In this document: piece by piece, positions 35,259 through 43,533 of the stretch
Position numbering within the stretch: position 1 is the stretch's first letter
Layout of the letters: each line of letters starts with the position of its first letter
Assembly: GCF_042665195.1 (NCBI RefSeq)
Contig: NZ_JBHTBW010000006.1
Location: forward strand, 310,001-374,000
Reading direction: 5' to 3'
DNA: 64,000 nt
From: Laceyella putida
GTDB lineage: Bacteria > Bacillota > Bacilli > Thermoactinomycetales > Thermoactinomycetaceae
Position numbers and translations under genes: made by a program
The notes under the pieces: generated by a model
Databases searched by the model: none
What the model was told of the DNA's origin: nothing
What the model saw: only the letters and a program-made list of their open reading frames with translations

Positions 35259-36616
35259 AGATAAAAGAACATATAGAAGGGAAGCGGCTGTTGCAGGCAT
35301 GTGATTATGTGATGGATTACGGGAGACAAGTGGCGGATCAAGTCGCTTGTTCGTTGCTGGCGCAGTCGCATTATTTGACGCGCTTAGCCAATAACCAGAT
35401 CGTTCAACATGTACGGAAGCGGGAACTGCAACTGGTGGTGAGGGTGATCCTTGATGGACGGATGGGTATGGCCTCTTGCAATCAACTGGATGAGGGCACG
35501 TTGCGCGATACGGTGGAACAGGCTGTTCGGTTAAGCCGATATGCCGAGGCCCTGCCTTTTTGGACGGGGTTTGCCGAGCCGGAGACCATTCCGCAGATCG
35601 TAGGATTTGATGAGGCCACCGAGCAAGTGACACCCCTGGAAATGGCCAAAAAGGTATATGTGATCGCCCAAACGGCGCAGGAAGAAGGATTGACTGCGGC
35701 AGGCGCCTGTCAGGTGGTCATCCAGGATCATGCCGTTGTGAACTCACGGGGCATCCGTCTGTACGGTCGGCGGAGCAAAGCCGAATTGCATGCGGTGGTG
35801 ATGGGGGAGACGAGTTCCGGTTACGCTTCCGATACCAAGCGCTCCTTCTATGAACTGGAGGGGGAGCGGGTGGCGACGACAGCGAAGGATAAGTGCCTGG
35901 CGAGTCAACATCCGATCGAGATCGAGCCGGGAACCTATCAAGTTTTGTTGGAACCGAAAGCCGTAGCCGATCTGGTGTCGAACTGGGCTTGCTACAGCTT
36001 TAACCCCGTTCCATATCATGAAGAACGCAGCTTTGTGTCCGCTCATATGGGTGAACAACGTCTTTCACCGCTGCTCACTCTCAGGGAAGCCCCTTTGGAA
36101 GAATCCGGCCTCCCCTTTCCGTTTGATTGGGAAGGGCAAGCGAAGCGCCCCGTCACCTTGGTGGAACAGGGGAAGATTGTCGGCATGGTCTATGATGAGT
36201 GGACGGCGCGAAAAATGGGGGCCATGTCCACCGGAAATGCCGCTTTCCCATTGGAGGATATTCAAGGGGCGATCCCGTCTTACTTGGAAGTGGAGGAGGG
36301 AACCTCCCCTTACGAAGAGATGATTAAGCGAATGGACAGAGGCATTGTGGTGACCCGATTTCACTATCTGGCAACGGTTCATCCCAAAGAAACGATCATG
36401 ACAGGCATGACCAGGGATGGCACCTTTCTGGTGGAGAACGGGAAGATTGTGGCACCCATAAAAAACCTGCGCATGACCGAGAGTGTGGTACAAGCCTTGC
36501 AGCAGATCATTGCGGTGGGGAAAGAAAGCCAAATGATTAGCCATGCGTACGGGTATTGCCGCACGCCCGCGCTGTTGATTGATCGTTTCCGGTTTACGGG
36601 TGGCACCGACCATTAA
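35255..36616 (+). CDS. TldE/PmbA-type protein
   Basis: 453 residues, the partner of TldD. It shares the fold (N-terminal EIRVANNQ-like RLANNQIVQHVRKREL, GRMGMASCNQLDE, and C-terminal TGNAAFPLED) but has no HExxxH motif, as expected for the non-catalytic subunit. The ATG overlaps the tldD stop. Some Firmicutes pairs are longer; length here is normal. Confidence 0.88.
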   Translation: MKIKEHIEGKRLLQACDYVMDYGRQVADQVACSLLAQSHYLTRLANNQIVQHVRKRELQLVVRVILDGRMGMASCNQLDEGTLRDTVEQAVRLSRYAEALPFWTGFAEPETIPQIVGFDEATEQVTPLEMAKKVYVIAQTAQEEGLTAAGACQVVIQDHAVVNSRGIRLYGRRSKAELHAVVMGETSSGYASDTKRSFYELEGERVATTAKDKCLASQHPIEIEPGTYQVLLEPKAVADLVSNWACYSFNPVPYHEERSFVSAHMGEQRLSPLLTLREAPLEESGLPFPFDWEGQAKRPVTLVEQGKIVGMVYDEWTARKMGAMSTGNAAFPLEDIQGAIPSYLEVEEGTSPYEEMIKRMDRGIVVTRFHYLATVHPKETIMTGMTRDGTFLVENGKIVAPIKNLRMTESVVQALQQIIAVGKESQMISHAYGYCRTPALLIDRFRFTGGTDH

Positions 36617-36734
36617 CAAGAGAGCGTCCGCCGGACCGGGAGAGAGGGCCGTGCACCCGCTTTCGCGTCAACCGCCGTTCATATTTAGCCGGTTGGAAAG
36701 GAGTGTGATATAATCGCCGCAGAGGTGAACAGAG

Positions 36735-37241
36735 GTGGAACATGAACGTTGGATGCAGGAAGCACTACTCGAAGCCAAGAAGGCGGAAGCGCTTGGTGAA
36801 GTGCCGATTGGCGCCGTCATCGTGAAGGATGGCCAAGTGATCGGCCGGGGATATAATTTGCGCGAGATCCGGCACGACCCCACCGCCCATGCGGAAATGA
36901 TTGCGATTCGCCAAGCGGCGGAGCATGTGGGTGGATGGCGTTTAAATGATTGTGATCTATACGTGACCTTGGAACCGTGCCCGATGTGTGCGGGTGCCAT
37001 TATCCAAGCGCGCATCAGGCGAGTGATCTACGGGACGGAAGATCCTAAAGCGGGTTGTGCGGGGACGTTGATGAATATATTGACCGATGAGCGCTTCAAC
37101 CACCAGACAGAGGTGGTGGTGGGTGTATGCAAAGAAGCGTGCAGCTCCATTTTGACCAACTTCTTTCGGATGTTGCGACAACGGAAGAAAGAGGAGAAGC
37201 GGCAACAGGCCCAATCGGCGGAGGAGGGAGCCTCTTTATAA
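36735..37241 (+). CDS. tadA: tRNA adenosine-34 deaminase
   Basis: Converts A34 to inosine in tRNA-Arg(ACG). The deaminase motifs HAEMIAI and PCPMCAGAI give zinc ligands and the catalytic Glu. 168 residues with a basic C-terminal tail (RQRKKEEKRQQ). GTG start with an upstream AGAGGTG. In B. subtilis tadA is followed by the SRP RNA gene and dnaX; here the next 100 bp hold only a terminator and a promoter. Confidence 0.95.
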   Translation: MEHERWMQEALLEAKKAEALGEVPIGAVIVKDGQVIGRGYNLREIRHDPTAHAEMIAIRQAAEHVGGWRLNDCDLYVTLEPCPMCAGAIIQARIRRVIYGTEDPKAGCAGTLMNILTDERFNHQTEVVVGVCKEACSSILTNFFRMLRQRKKEEKRQQAQSAEEGASL

Positions 37242-37267
37242 CCAGAAAGAGACTCCCTTCTCTTTTT
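37224..37267 (+). terminator. tadA terminator
   Basis: AGGGAG..CTCTTT near 37224-37238 pairs with AAAGAG..CTCCCT (37246-37259), then TTCTCTTTTTG. It starts inside the last tadA codons. Confidence 0.7.
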
Positions 37268-37289
37268 GTATAAGAACCGGCAAATGATG

Positions 37290-37318
37290 TTAGATTATTC
37301 AGATCGTTCGGGTATAAT
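37290..37318 (+). promoter_or_regulatory. Promoter of the GlnK/GlnL-like operon
   Basis: TTAGAT (37290-37295), 17 bp, TATAAT (37313-37318). Confidence 0.55.
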
Positions 37319-37346
37319 ATTCTTACATCTTTTATTGAAAGGGTGA

Positions 37347-38642
37347 ATGGATATACAGGGCAATCGCGATCTGCTTTGGTTGATTGTGGTGGCGCTCATC
37401 GTGCCGCTTGTGGGCGAATTCAAGGTGAATCCATTTCAAGATGATTATCGGGTGAGCATGAGCATTCCTATCTTCTTTTTCTCCATCTTATGGATTCGAA
37501 GATACTCCCCGCTCACAATCGGCTTGGTTGTCTCATTGTCCGTGCTGGCTTGGCGAAGCGGTTATTATCTCTGGGACCATGGTTCCATCAGCTTGGAGCA
37601 GTTTCTAAGCAATCAGGTCCCCCCCTTTTCCTACTATCTGGTGTATGCGATTCTGCTCCACTTGGTCCGTGTGCGCGACTATCATGATCAACCCTTCGTC
37701 ATTTTATTGATCGGTTTTGGAACAGAGATCATGAGCGGGCTGATGGAAATGACCCTGCGCAAGCAATTCAGCCCGGCTGAATTTGAGCTGAAGCGGTTTT
37801 TCTATCTGTGGGTTATCGCCATGATTCGCAATCTGACCGTCATTGGTGTGTATGCCATGATCATGTTTCAGCGGGAACGGCTGGAGAAACAACAAAAATT
37901 GATGTTGTTGGCCGGATTGTATGAGGAGGCCAATTACATGGACAAATTGTTGGCCCAAGCCAAACAAGTCTCCCATGACATCAAACATATCCAACAACAG
38001 TTGCAAGAGGGAGGCTTGGAACGGGAAGAGATGATCCGGCAGATGCGGCAAATCAGCGTGCAATGCCATGAAATCCACAAGCATCTGGAAGTGATCGATG
38101 TGGGGTTGTCCCGATTGATGAAGCGGGAACATGTGCCGGATGAAGTGAATGTGCATGAGCTGATGGAAATCGCTTTGTTGGCGGGGCGCAATTACGCGGA
38201 GCGGAAAGGGCGGCAGATCGACTTTGTGCGCCATGTCTACGGGGAGCATCCCACCTATCCGACCAACATGATGATATCCATTTTAAACAATTTGGTCAGT
38301 AACGCAGTCGAAGCGATAGAGCGGACAGGGATGATTAAAATCACCGCCATCGATGACACCGACTGGGTGCACTTTCAAGTGTGGGATAATGGGCCGGGAA
38401 TCCGCCCCCCGGTTGAGCGCGTGTTTGCGGAGGGATATACGACCAAATGGGATGAACAAGGCAAGCAGTCTACGGGGATCGGCTTATTCCATGTGAAGAG
38501 CTTAGTTGAGCAGATGGGCGGGCAAGTGAGAGTGTGGAGCGATCAACAGCAGCGCAAAACCGAGTTTACGATTTCGTTGCCGCTCCCACTTCAGCGCTTG
38601 GAAAGAAAGGAGGAACGGGATGCGCATCTACCTTGTGGATGA
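37347..38642 (+). CDS. GlnK-like sensor histidine kinase
   Basis: 431 residues. N-terminal part with five or six membrane helices (to about 175), then a linker and the dimer helix with phospho-His in VSHDIKHIQQQL. ATPase domain with NNLVSNAVEAIER, WDNGPGI and STGIGLFHVKSL, like kinases of the CitA/DcuS/GlnK branch. Its partner regulator overlaps by 23 bp and has a YcbB domain, which points to the glutamine-sensing GlnK/GlnL pair of B. subtilis. The usual target genes (glutaminase, glutamine permease) are not in the window. Confidence 0.85.
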   Translation: MDIQGNRDLLWLIVVALIVPLVGEFKVNPFQDDYRVSMSIPIFFFSILWIRRYSPLTIGLVVSLSVLAWRSGYYLWDHGSISLEQFLSNQVPPFSYYLVYAILLHLVRVRDYHDQPFVILLIGFGTEIMSGLMEMTLRKQFSPAEFELKRFFYLWVIAMIRNLTVIGVYAMIMFQRERLEKQQKLMLLAGLYEEANYMDKLLAQAKQVSHDIKHIQQQLQEGGLEREEMIRQMRQISVQCHEIHKHLEVIDVGLSRLMKREHVPDEVNVHELMEIALLAGRNYAERKGRQIDFVRHVYGEHPTYPTNMMISILNNLVSNAVEAIERTGMIKITAIDDTDWVHFQVWDNGPGIRPPVERVFAEGYTTKWDEQGKQSTGIGLFHVKSLVEQMGGQVRVWSDQQQRKTEFTISLPLPLQRLERKEERDAHLPCG

Positions 38643-39525
38643 TGAAGAAGCGGTGAGATGGGTATTGTCTGATCTGATCGGGGATTATGAGCTGGGTGAA
38701 GTGGTCGGGGAAGCGGATGACGGGAATAAAATATCGACCGAGTTGTTGATCCAAAAGAAAGTGGACGTCTTGATCATCGACTACATCATGTCGGGCCGCG
38801 ATGGGTTGGAAACGGTGGAGAGGTTGATTGCCGAGGGGTTTGACGGAAAAATCGTGATGATTTCCCAAGACCATCACATTAAGGATATCTCGTTGACCAA
38901 GGACGAAATTTACTACCATTTTGAAAAGCCGTTGAACCGCCTGAAAGTGCAACGGGTCCTTAAGAACATCAAGCGGGAGTTGGAAAATGAAAAGAAGCTG
39001 CGGGAAATCTTTCAGATTACCGCTCCGGCAGTTTCCGTTTTATCGCAGGCGACGACCAGTGCGGCGGATCGAATGCAACGGGCTGGAAAAACGATTTTGA
39101 CGGAGTTGGGCATCTGGGATGAGAGCGGGCGGGTCGACTTGATGGAAGCGCTCCACTATCTCCATGAGCGGGAGCAAGCGGACCCTGGCCAAGAATTGCC
39201 GCAATTGAAGGAGATATGCCAAGTGCCGGTTAAGAAGCGGATGGGGTCGCAGATCACGGAAGATGAGTTGCAAAAACTGGAGAAATCGGTGAGGCAACGC
39301 ATGCGGCGCGCCATTCGGGTCGCCTTTAAAAACTTGTCCGCAACGGCGGTCCATCAAGGATATGACCATGAGCATGTGGTACGGTACGGCGGGTTTTTCG
39401 GTGGAGCCGAGTTGAGCAAGATGATCCAACATCTGCGTCAGAACCAGGAGTATCATGCACGGCTGGATACGCGTAAGTTTCTCATCGCCTTTTACGAGTT
39501 GGCGAAAGAGGATAGCCAATCATAG
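38620..39525 (+). CDS. glnL: GlnL-like response regulator with YcbB domain
   Basis: 301 residues. Receiver with DDEE near the start and phospho-Asp in VLIIDYIMSGRDG. The second half is the YcbB domain (TILTELGIWDESGRVDLMEAL; RQRMRRAIRVAFKNLSATAV), which binds DNA in GlnL. The ribosome site AAGGAGG lies inside the kinase gene. Likely controls glutamine use. Confidence 0.88.
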   Translation: MRIYLVDDEEAVRWVLSDLIGDYELGEVVGEADDGNKISTELLIQKKVDVLIIDYIMSGRDGLETVERLIAEGFDGKIVMISQDHHIKDISLTKDEIYYHFEKPLNRLKVQRVLKNIKRELENEKKLREIFQITAPAVSVLSQATTSAADRMQRAGKTILTELGIWDESGRVDLMEALHYLHEREQADPGQELPQLKEICQVPVKKRMGSQITEDELQKLEKSVRQRMRRAIRVAFKNLSATAVHQGYDHEHVVRYGGFFGGAELSKMIQHLRQNQEYHARLDTRKFLIAFYELAKEDSQS

Positions 39526-39541
39526 AATGAATAACCGGATT

Positions 39542-39571
39542 CCCTTTCATTGGAAAGGGCAATTTTTTTTT
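39542..39571 (+). terminator. Terminator of the two-component operon
   Basis: CCCTTTC (39542-39548) pairs with GAAAGGG (39553-39559), followed by a run of nine T. Confidence 0.88.
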
Positions 39572-39652
39572 ACTAACCGTTTGATTCCTTTTGAAGCTTT
39601 TTGAAGTGCGCCAGGTACGATAAGGATACACTCCCGAAAAGAGGTGGGAAGG

Positions 39653-40030
39653 ATGCGATTCTTAACGCAACTGGTGCAGCTCGTCTTGGGATTGGGAATT
39701 GGACTTTTGGGACTGGAGATGATGCGTGAAGCGCAAGTGGTTGAAGCAATCTCTCCGCTCAAGGAACTGTTGCTTCGCTTGTTGTCAGTCGTGTTTCCCT
39801 TGGTGTGGATAACGGTGATCGTGTGGCTTATCCGTCCGAGAAAAAACAAAAAATTCAGCTATCTGCGCCAAGTCGTTTTGTTGATGTTGCAGCTTCTCGT
39901 GATGGCAACCATCCTGAGTGGCTGTGTGGTTACCAAGACCGTCGACGCCTATACCGGACTGGAACTGTTGTTGCAGACGCAAACTGACCAACAACTAGGG
40001 TTTCAGGACGAGAAGAAGAAAAAAGAGTAA
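39653..40030 (+). CDS. Small membrane protein of unknown function
   Basis: 125 residues, three hydrophobic segments (LVQLVLGLGIGLLGLEM, LLSVVFPLVWITVIVWLI, VVLLMLQLLVMATILSGC) and a charged tail of Lys and Glu. ATG 39653 follows GAGGTGGG. I do not recognise it. The third segment ends LSGC, lipobox-like, but it is too far from the N-terminus for normal lipidation. A T-poor hairpin follows at 40043-40065. 40066-40462 holds no convincing gene. Confidence 0.65.
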   Translation: MRFLTQLVQLVLGLGIGLLGLEMMREAQVVEAISPLKELLLRLLSVVFPLVWITVIVWLIRPRKNKKFSYLRQVVLLMLQLLVMATILSGCVVTKTVDAYTGLELLLQTQTDQQLGFQDEKKKKE

Positions 40031-40462
40031 AGAGCGGAGAAGAGCTCGCGTCAGCTCTTCCTTGCTCTTCTCTTGGATCAAATCTCCGATGCGTATCTGA
40101 TGGGGGACGCCGTTTCTTTCACGGCCCTGTCGATGCTGCTGTTGGTGTCGATGATCACGCTGTTGGCCCACGGCATCCCGATTTTCTCCTGTTGCCGCGT
40201 GATAGTCTTTGAACCCCGCCTATTTTTTGATCTGCGAAGGAGAGTCTGTTGGTTGATCATGAGGAAGAGCGATCCGGTGGGACGGAGAAAGAAAGGCAGT
40301 CGGTTGAAGCGAGAGTGGAAAAGTGTGACGTTACGACCTAATTGTATGGGGGGCAATTGAGTTGGTTGGTATTGTAAGATTCCCTGCGGGTGTCTCGGGC
40401 ATGATTGGCATGCGGGTTCCTGTGTGCCCGAGAGCCGATGGGGGAAAAGTACGGGAACAGGC

Positions 40463-40490
40463 TTGATTTTTTTCTGTTTTCCTTTATAAT
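40463..40490 (+). promoter_or_regulatory. tRNA-Ser(CGA) promoter
   Basis: TTGATT (40463-40468), 16 bp, perfect TATAAT (40485-40490), 31 bp before the tRNA. Confidence 0.75.
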
Positions 40491-40521
40491 ATAGTATTGT
40501 TAACATCAAATTATATTGCAT

Positions 40522-40613
40522 GGAGAGATGTCCGAGTGGTTGAAGGAGGCGGTCTCGAAAACCGTTGTGCGGGGTAACCCGTACCGAGGGTTCGAATCCC
40601 TCTCTCTCCGCCA
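40522..40613 (+). tRNA. tRNA-Ser (anticodon CGA)
   Basis: A class II tRNA with acceptor GGAGAGA/TCTCTCC, anticodon loop CTCGAAA giving CGA, long variable arm and encoded CCA. Reads UCG. An acetyltransferase cassette is inserted just behind it. Confidence 0.97.
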
Positions 40614-40620
40614 AACACAA

Positions 40621-40662
40621 AGGGTTTCGCGATTGCGGAGCCCTTTTCATTTTGCCGAAATC
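40621..40662 (+). terminator. tRNA-Ser(CGA) terminator, repeat copy 1
   Basis: AGGGTTTCGC (40621-40630) pairs over 10 bp with 40635-40644 (two G-T), then TTTTCATTTT. Bases 40622-40662 recur at 41530-41570 with 38 of 41 identical. Confidence 0.9.
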
Positions 40663-40744
40663 AGGCAACCTTAACAATCTTATAACGTTAGTCTGCTAAA
40701 GTGTTTTTGATCTGAAAGCCAAAATAATATGAATGGAGGATATC

Positions 40745-41290
40745 ATGATAATAAACAAACGAGAATTTTATGTTAATGGGTTGAATTATATTATCAGATC
40801 TGCAACCCTAAAAGATGCAAAAGATTTGTCTGAATTAAGATTACAGATTGATGGAGAGACTGAAAATTTGGACAGAGAAAAAGGGGAGGCGTTCATAGAT
40901 ATACCAGGATTTGAACAGATTATAAAAACGGACACTGAGAATCCAAGAAACTTATTTTTAGTTGCTGTAGTTCATGATCGGATCGTCGGGTTTTCAAGAT
41001 GCGAAGGAATTTATTTAAATAGATTCTCTCATAAAGTAGAATTTGGAGTATGCGTATTAAAAGATTTTTGGGGATATGGGATTGGGAAAAATCTTTTAAA
41101 AGAATCTGTTTCTTGGGCTGACTCCAATGGCATTAAAAAAATTACTTTGAATGTTTTAGAAACAAATGATAAAGCCATTGAATTGTATAAAAGGTTTGGC
41201 TTTGAAGTCGAAGGCATATTAAAAAACGACAGAATTCTTTCTGATGGTAAATACTATAACACCATTATTATGGGAAGATTTTATGAATGA
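40745..41290 (+). CDS. GNAT-family N-acetyltransferase
   Basis: 181 residues. ATG 40745 follows TGGAGG by 6-7 bases. Acetyl-CoA motif A is visible (FGVCVLKDFWGYGIGKNLL), then the motif B region (ITLNVLETNDKAIELYKRFGFEVEG) as in RimI/RimJ-like enzymes. Substrate unknown. Codon use is strongly AT-rich, unlike sigma or serS genes near it. It is framed by direct repeats of the tRNA terminator, so it was probably acquired as a unit. Confidence 0.9.
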   Translation: MIINKREFYVNGLNYIIRSATLKDAKDLSELRLQIDGETENLDREKGEAFIDIPGFEQIIKTDTENPRNLFLVAVVHDRIVGFSRCEGIYLNRFSHKVEFGVCVLKDFWGYGIGKNLLKESVSWADSNGIKKITLNVLETNDKAIELYKRFGFEVEGILKNDRILSDGKYYNTIIMGRFYE

Positions 41291-41356
41291 TATCTTATAA
41301 AGCTGTAACAGAGATGTTTAACATAGCCTTTAAAAAAGCGCAATACTCGTTCCTTA

Positions 41357-41415
41357 TTCATGGGCAGCCAAGTCTGCGTAATTCGCATATGTATCTTCCG
41401 CATAGACAGAGTTCC
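41357..41415 (-). pseudogene. Fragment of the secreted PGA hydrolase gene
   Basis: On the minus strand 58 of 59 bases equal 14275-14333, the part encoding the end of the signal peptide and DTYANYADLAAHE. Neither side continues the match, so it is a detached remnant. A plus-strand frame here is its antisense. Confidence 0.85.
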
Positions 41416-41474
41416 TCATTACTCTTTTCTTTTTATTTTGATATCTTGAGTTTGAGTTTAATTTCCGAATAAAA

Positions 41475-41503
41475 AGTTGTCCAACTTTTGGATAGCTTTT
41501 TTT
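41475..41503 (+). terminator. Terminator of the GNAT cassette
   Basis: AGTTGTCC (41475-41482) pairs with GGATAGCT (41490-41497) with two G-T pairs, followed by seven T. Confidence 0.75.
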
Positions 41504-41530
41504 GTATATTTGGCATTACGTGTGAATAGG
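41502..41530 (+). repeat. 29-bp motif shared with the first tRNA-Ser locus, copy 2
   Basis: Matches 12610-12638 at 25 of 29 positions (ends ...ACGTGTGAATAGG). It adjoins the second copy of the tRNA terminator. Confidence 0.6.
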
Positions 41531-41570
41531 GGTTTCGCGTTGGCGCAGCCCTTTTCATTTTGCCGAAATC
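41530..41570 (+). repeat. tRNA-Ser terminator, repeat copy 2
   Basis: Direct repeat of 40622-40662 with three substitutions in the hairpin. It would still fold with one mismatch. It closes the GNAT cassette. Confidence 0.85.
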
Positions 41571-41738
41571 GAGAAAACGGCTAATGCATACCACTTTTCC
41601 GAAAGACCTATTTTTGGATCTCTTCCCGTTTAAAACGACTTGCCAAGTGTCATTCACAAAACGTTCACTTCCTTAACGTGTCATAAAAATGCTCTTTCCG
41701 GTGTCTATGATATGGGACGGTTGGAAAGGAGGTTCAGA

Positions 41739-42275
41739 ATGGAAGGGTTGGTATCTTTGCAAGAACAGCCGAGAGATGCCTTGCATGATTTTGAGGCGTT
41801 ATTCAAAACCCACTATCCATTTGTTGTCAGACAAGTGATGCGTATCATTCCTTCACAATCGGTCGCGGAGGATATTGCCCAAGATGTATTTCTTCGGTTT
41901 TACCATGCGAACCGCTCCGGGGTTGAACATGTTGCCGCATGGCTGACGAGGGCGGCCATCAACGCTTCCTACAATTACTTGCGTTCCGAAAAACGGCATT
42001 CGGCTCGCGTCGAAAAAGAGACGATGCATTCTTCCGGCACAGCCCCTTCGACGGAAAGCAGATGGTTGGAACGGGAAGAGATTGCCGCGGTAAGGAACAT
42101 CCTATCTCAAATGGATGAGCGGGAACGTAATCTGTTGCTGATGAAATACTCCGGCTTTAGTTATGATGAATTGGCAGAAGCCATCAACATAAAAAAGGAA
42201 TCTGTGGGAACCCTTTTATCCCGCGCAAAAAGCAAATTCCGAAAACAATATAAACAGATAAGGGGGGATGACTGA
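41739..42275 (+). CDS. ECF-type RNA polymerase sigma factor
   Basis: 178 residues. ATG 41739 follows AAAGGAGG. Region 2 (FKTHYPFVVRQVMRIIPSQSVAEDIAQDVFLRFYHA) and region 4 (LLLMKYSGFSYDELAEAINIKKESVGTLLSRAKSKFRKQ) are joined by a short linker, as in extracytoplasmic-function sigma factors. The stop overlaps the anti-sigma start by one base. Probably autoregulated and activated by envelope stress. The downstream ABC exporter is a likely target. Confidence 0.93.
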   Translation: MEGLVSLQEQPRDALHDFEALFKTHYPFVVRQVMRIIPSQSVAEDIAQDVFLRFYHANRSGVEHVAAWLTRAAINASYNYLRSEKRHSARVEKETMHSSGTAPSTESRWLEREEIAAVRNILSQMDERERNLLLMKYSGFSYDELAEAINIKKESVGTLLSRAKSKFRKQYKQIRGDD

Positions 42276-43456
42276 TGGTGTGCAAAGATCAAGCGCAATT
42301 ACAGGCATATCTGGATGGGGAGCTGACCCGGAACGAACGGAAACAAATGGCGTTGCACTTGGAGCAATGCCCCGAATGCCAAGCGTTGCTTACGGAAATG
42401 AAAGAGTTGGAGGATTGGACTCGCATCAACATCAGGGAAAGCTTCCCTCATACCGACTCTTCCTTGGTGATTGATGGGGATGAAGCTTGGAGTCGCTTCA
42501 CTGGGCGGTTGGAAACAAGTGAAAGTCAAATGAAACAACCGATACTAATACAAAAACAATCTGCAAAGAATGGGAGATGGAAGCATATGAAAAAATCAAC
42601 AAAGCGTTGGATTTCCGGTGTCGCGGCGGCGGGAGCCGTGTTGGGAAGTTTAAGCATCCCACAGGTCCAGGCCGCCGCCAGTGAACTGCTCTCTGTTTTC
42701 CGTGTGGATCAGGTTGAGTTTGTGAAGCTGACGGAAAAAGACCTCGAGTCTGTGGAAAGGTTCCTCGAAAGCAAAAATGTCGGCTCATTGGATTTGAAAG
42801 GAATGGGGAAGATTCGGATCGAGGGGGATCAAAAGGAAGAGGGGGTTCGCCATTTCGATTCGTATGAGCAAGCGGTAAAATCGGGAGAGGCGTTACCGAA
42901 AATCCCGGCTGACGCGAAAGCGGTGGGCGAAGTCACTGTGCAGGAATCCAGGACGATCCATTTCCAGCTGGACACGGACAAAGTAAACAAATTGTTGCAT
43001 CAATTGAACAGCGGGGTCAAATTGGATGACAAATTAAATGGGAAAACATTCAGTGTGGAGGTTCCCAAACAATTGGATTTGAATCTAATATCGGATAAGG
43101 GCGAATTTCAATACTCCATCACAAATATTCCACAAATCCAAGTGGAGAAAGATGTGGACATCATCAAACTCCGCCAAACCATCCTTTCCCTTCCGTTTAT
43201 TCCGGAAAACATCAAAAGCCAATTGGTGGACATCAATGATTGGCAGCACACGCTTCCGATTCCCGTTTATGGAGAGCGTGACAAAGTGCGCGAAGTGCAA
43301 ATCAATGGGGTGAAAGGAATCGTTGTTCAAGGGCCTACGACGGGGTGGGAAACACTCATCTGGCAAAAAGACGGGAAGATCCATTCATTAACCAATTACA
43401 GCGATCAGGTTAAAATGGACCAACTTATCGAAATGGCTCGGAAAATGGGCAAATAG
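42275..43456 (+). CDS. Zinc-finger anti-sigma factor with long extracytoplasmic domain
   Basis: 393 residues. N-terminal ZAS motif (His and two Cys in HLEQCPEC, with VCKDQAQLQAYLDGEL before it) sequesters the sigma factor. A Lys-rich boundary and a hydrophobic segment (RWISGVAAAGAVLGSL, about 110) follow. The C-terminal ~260 residues lie outside and resemble DUF4367-type sensor domains. The start overlaps the sigma stop (TGATG). Cleavage of the membrane part would free the sigma factor. Confidence 0.85.
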   Translation: MVCKDQAQLQAYLDGELTRNERKQMALHLEQCPECQALLTEMKELEDWTRINIRESFPHTDSSLVIDGDEAWSRFTGRLETSESQMKQPILIQKQSAKNGRWKHMKKSTKRWISGVAAAGAVLGSLSIPQVQAAASELLSVFRVDQVEFVKLTEKDLESVERFLESKNVGSLDLKGMGKIRIEGDQKEEGVRHFDSYEQAVKSGEALPKIPADAKAVGEVTVQESRTIHFQLDTDKVNKLLHQLNSGVKLDDKLNGKTFSVEVPKQLDLNLISDKGEFQYSITNIPQIQVEKDVDIIKLRQTILSLPFIPENIKSQLVDINDWQHTLPIPVYGERDKVREVQINGVKGIVVQGPTTGWETLIWQKDGKIHSLTNYSDQVKMDQLIEMARKMGK

Positions 43457-43461
43457 AAAGC

Positions 43462-43500
43462 GGAAAGCAGAGTGACTTCGGATGAAGTGACTCTGCTTCC
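43462..43500 (+). terminator. Hairpin after the anti-sigma gene
   Basis: GCAGAGTGACTTC (43467-43479) pairs with 43484-43496 with one mismatch. The T run is weak, so partial read-through into the ABC genes is possible. Confidence 0.5.
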
Positions 43501-43533
43501 ATTTATTCAACAAGAGAGAAGGGAAGAAAACGA

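Noticed and set aside
40073..40360. Plus-strand frame beginning with a hydrophobic stretch before tRNA-Ser(CGA)
   Set aside because: It starts at TTG with no ribosome site and turns into Arg/Cys-rich sequence; no family recognised.
40078..40677. A 199-codon minus-strand frame across tRNA-Ser(CGA)
   Set aside because: Its N-terminal part contains EGFEPSVRVTPHNGFRD, a well-known false protein made by reading tRNA-Ser backwards.
41287..41472. 61-codon plus-strand frame behind the GNAT gene
   Set aside because: It contains the antisense of the PGA hydrolase fragment and has no ribosome site.
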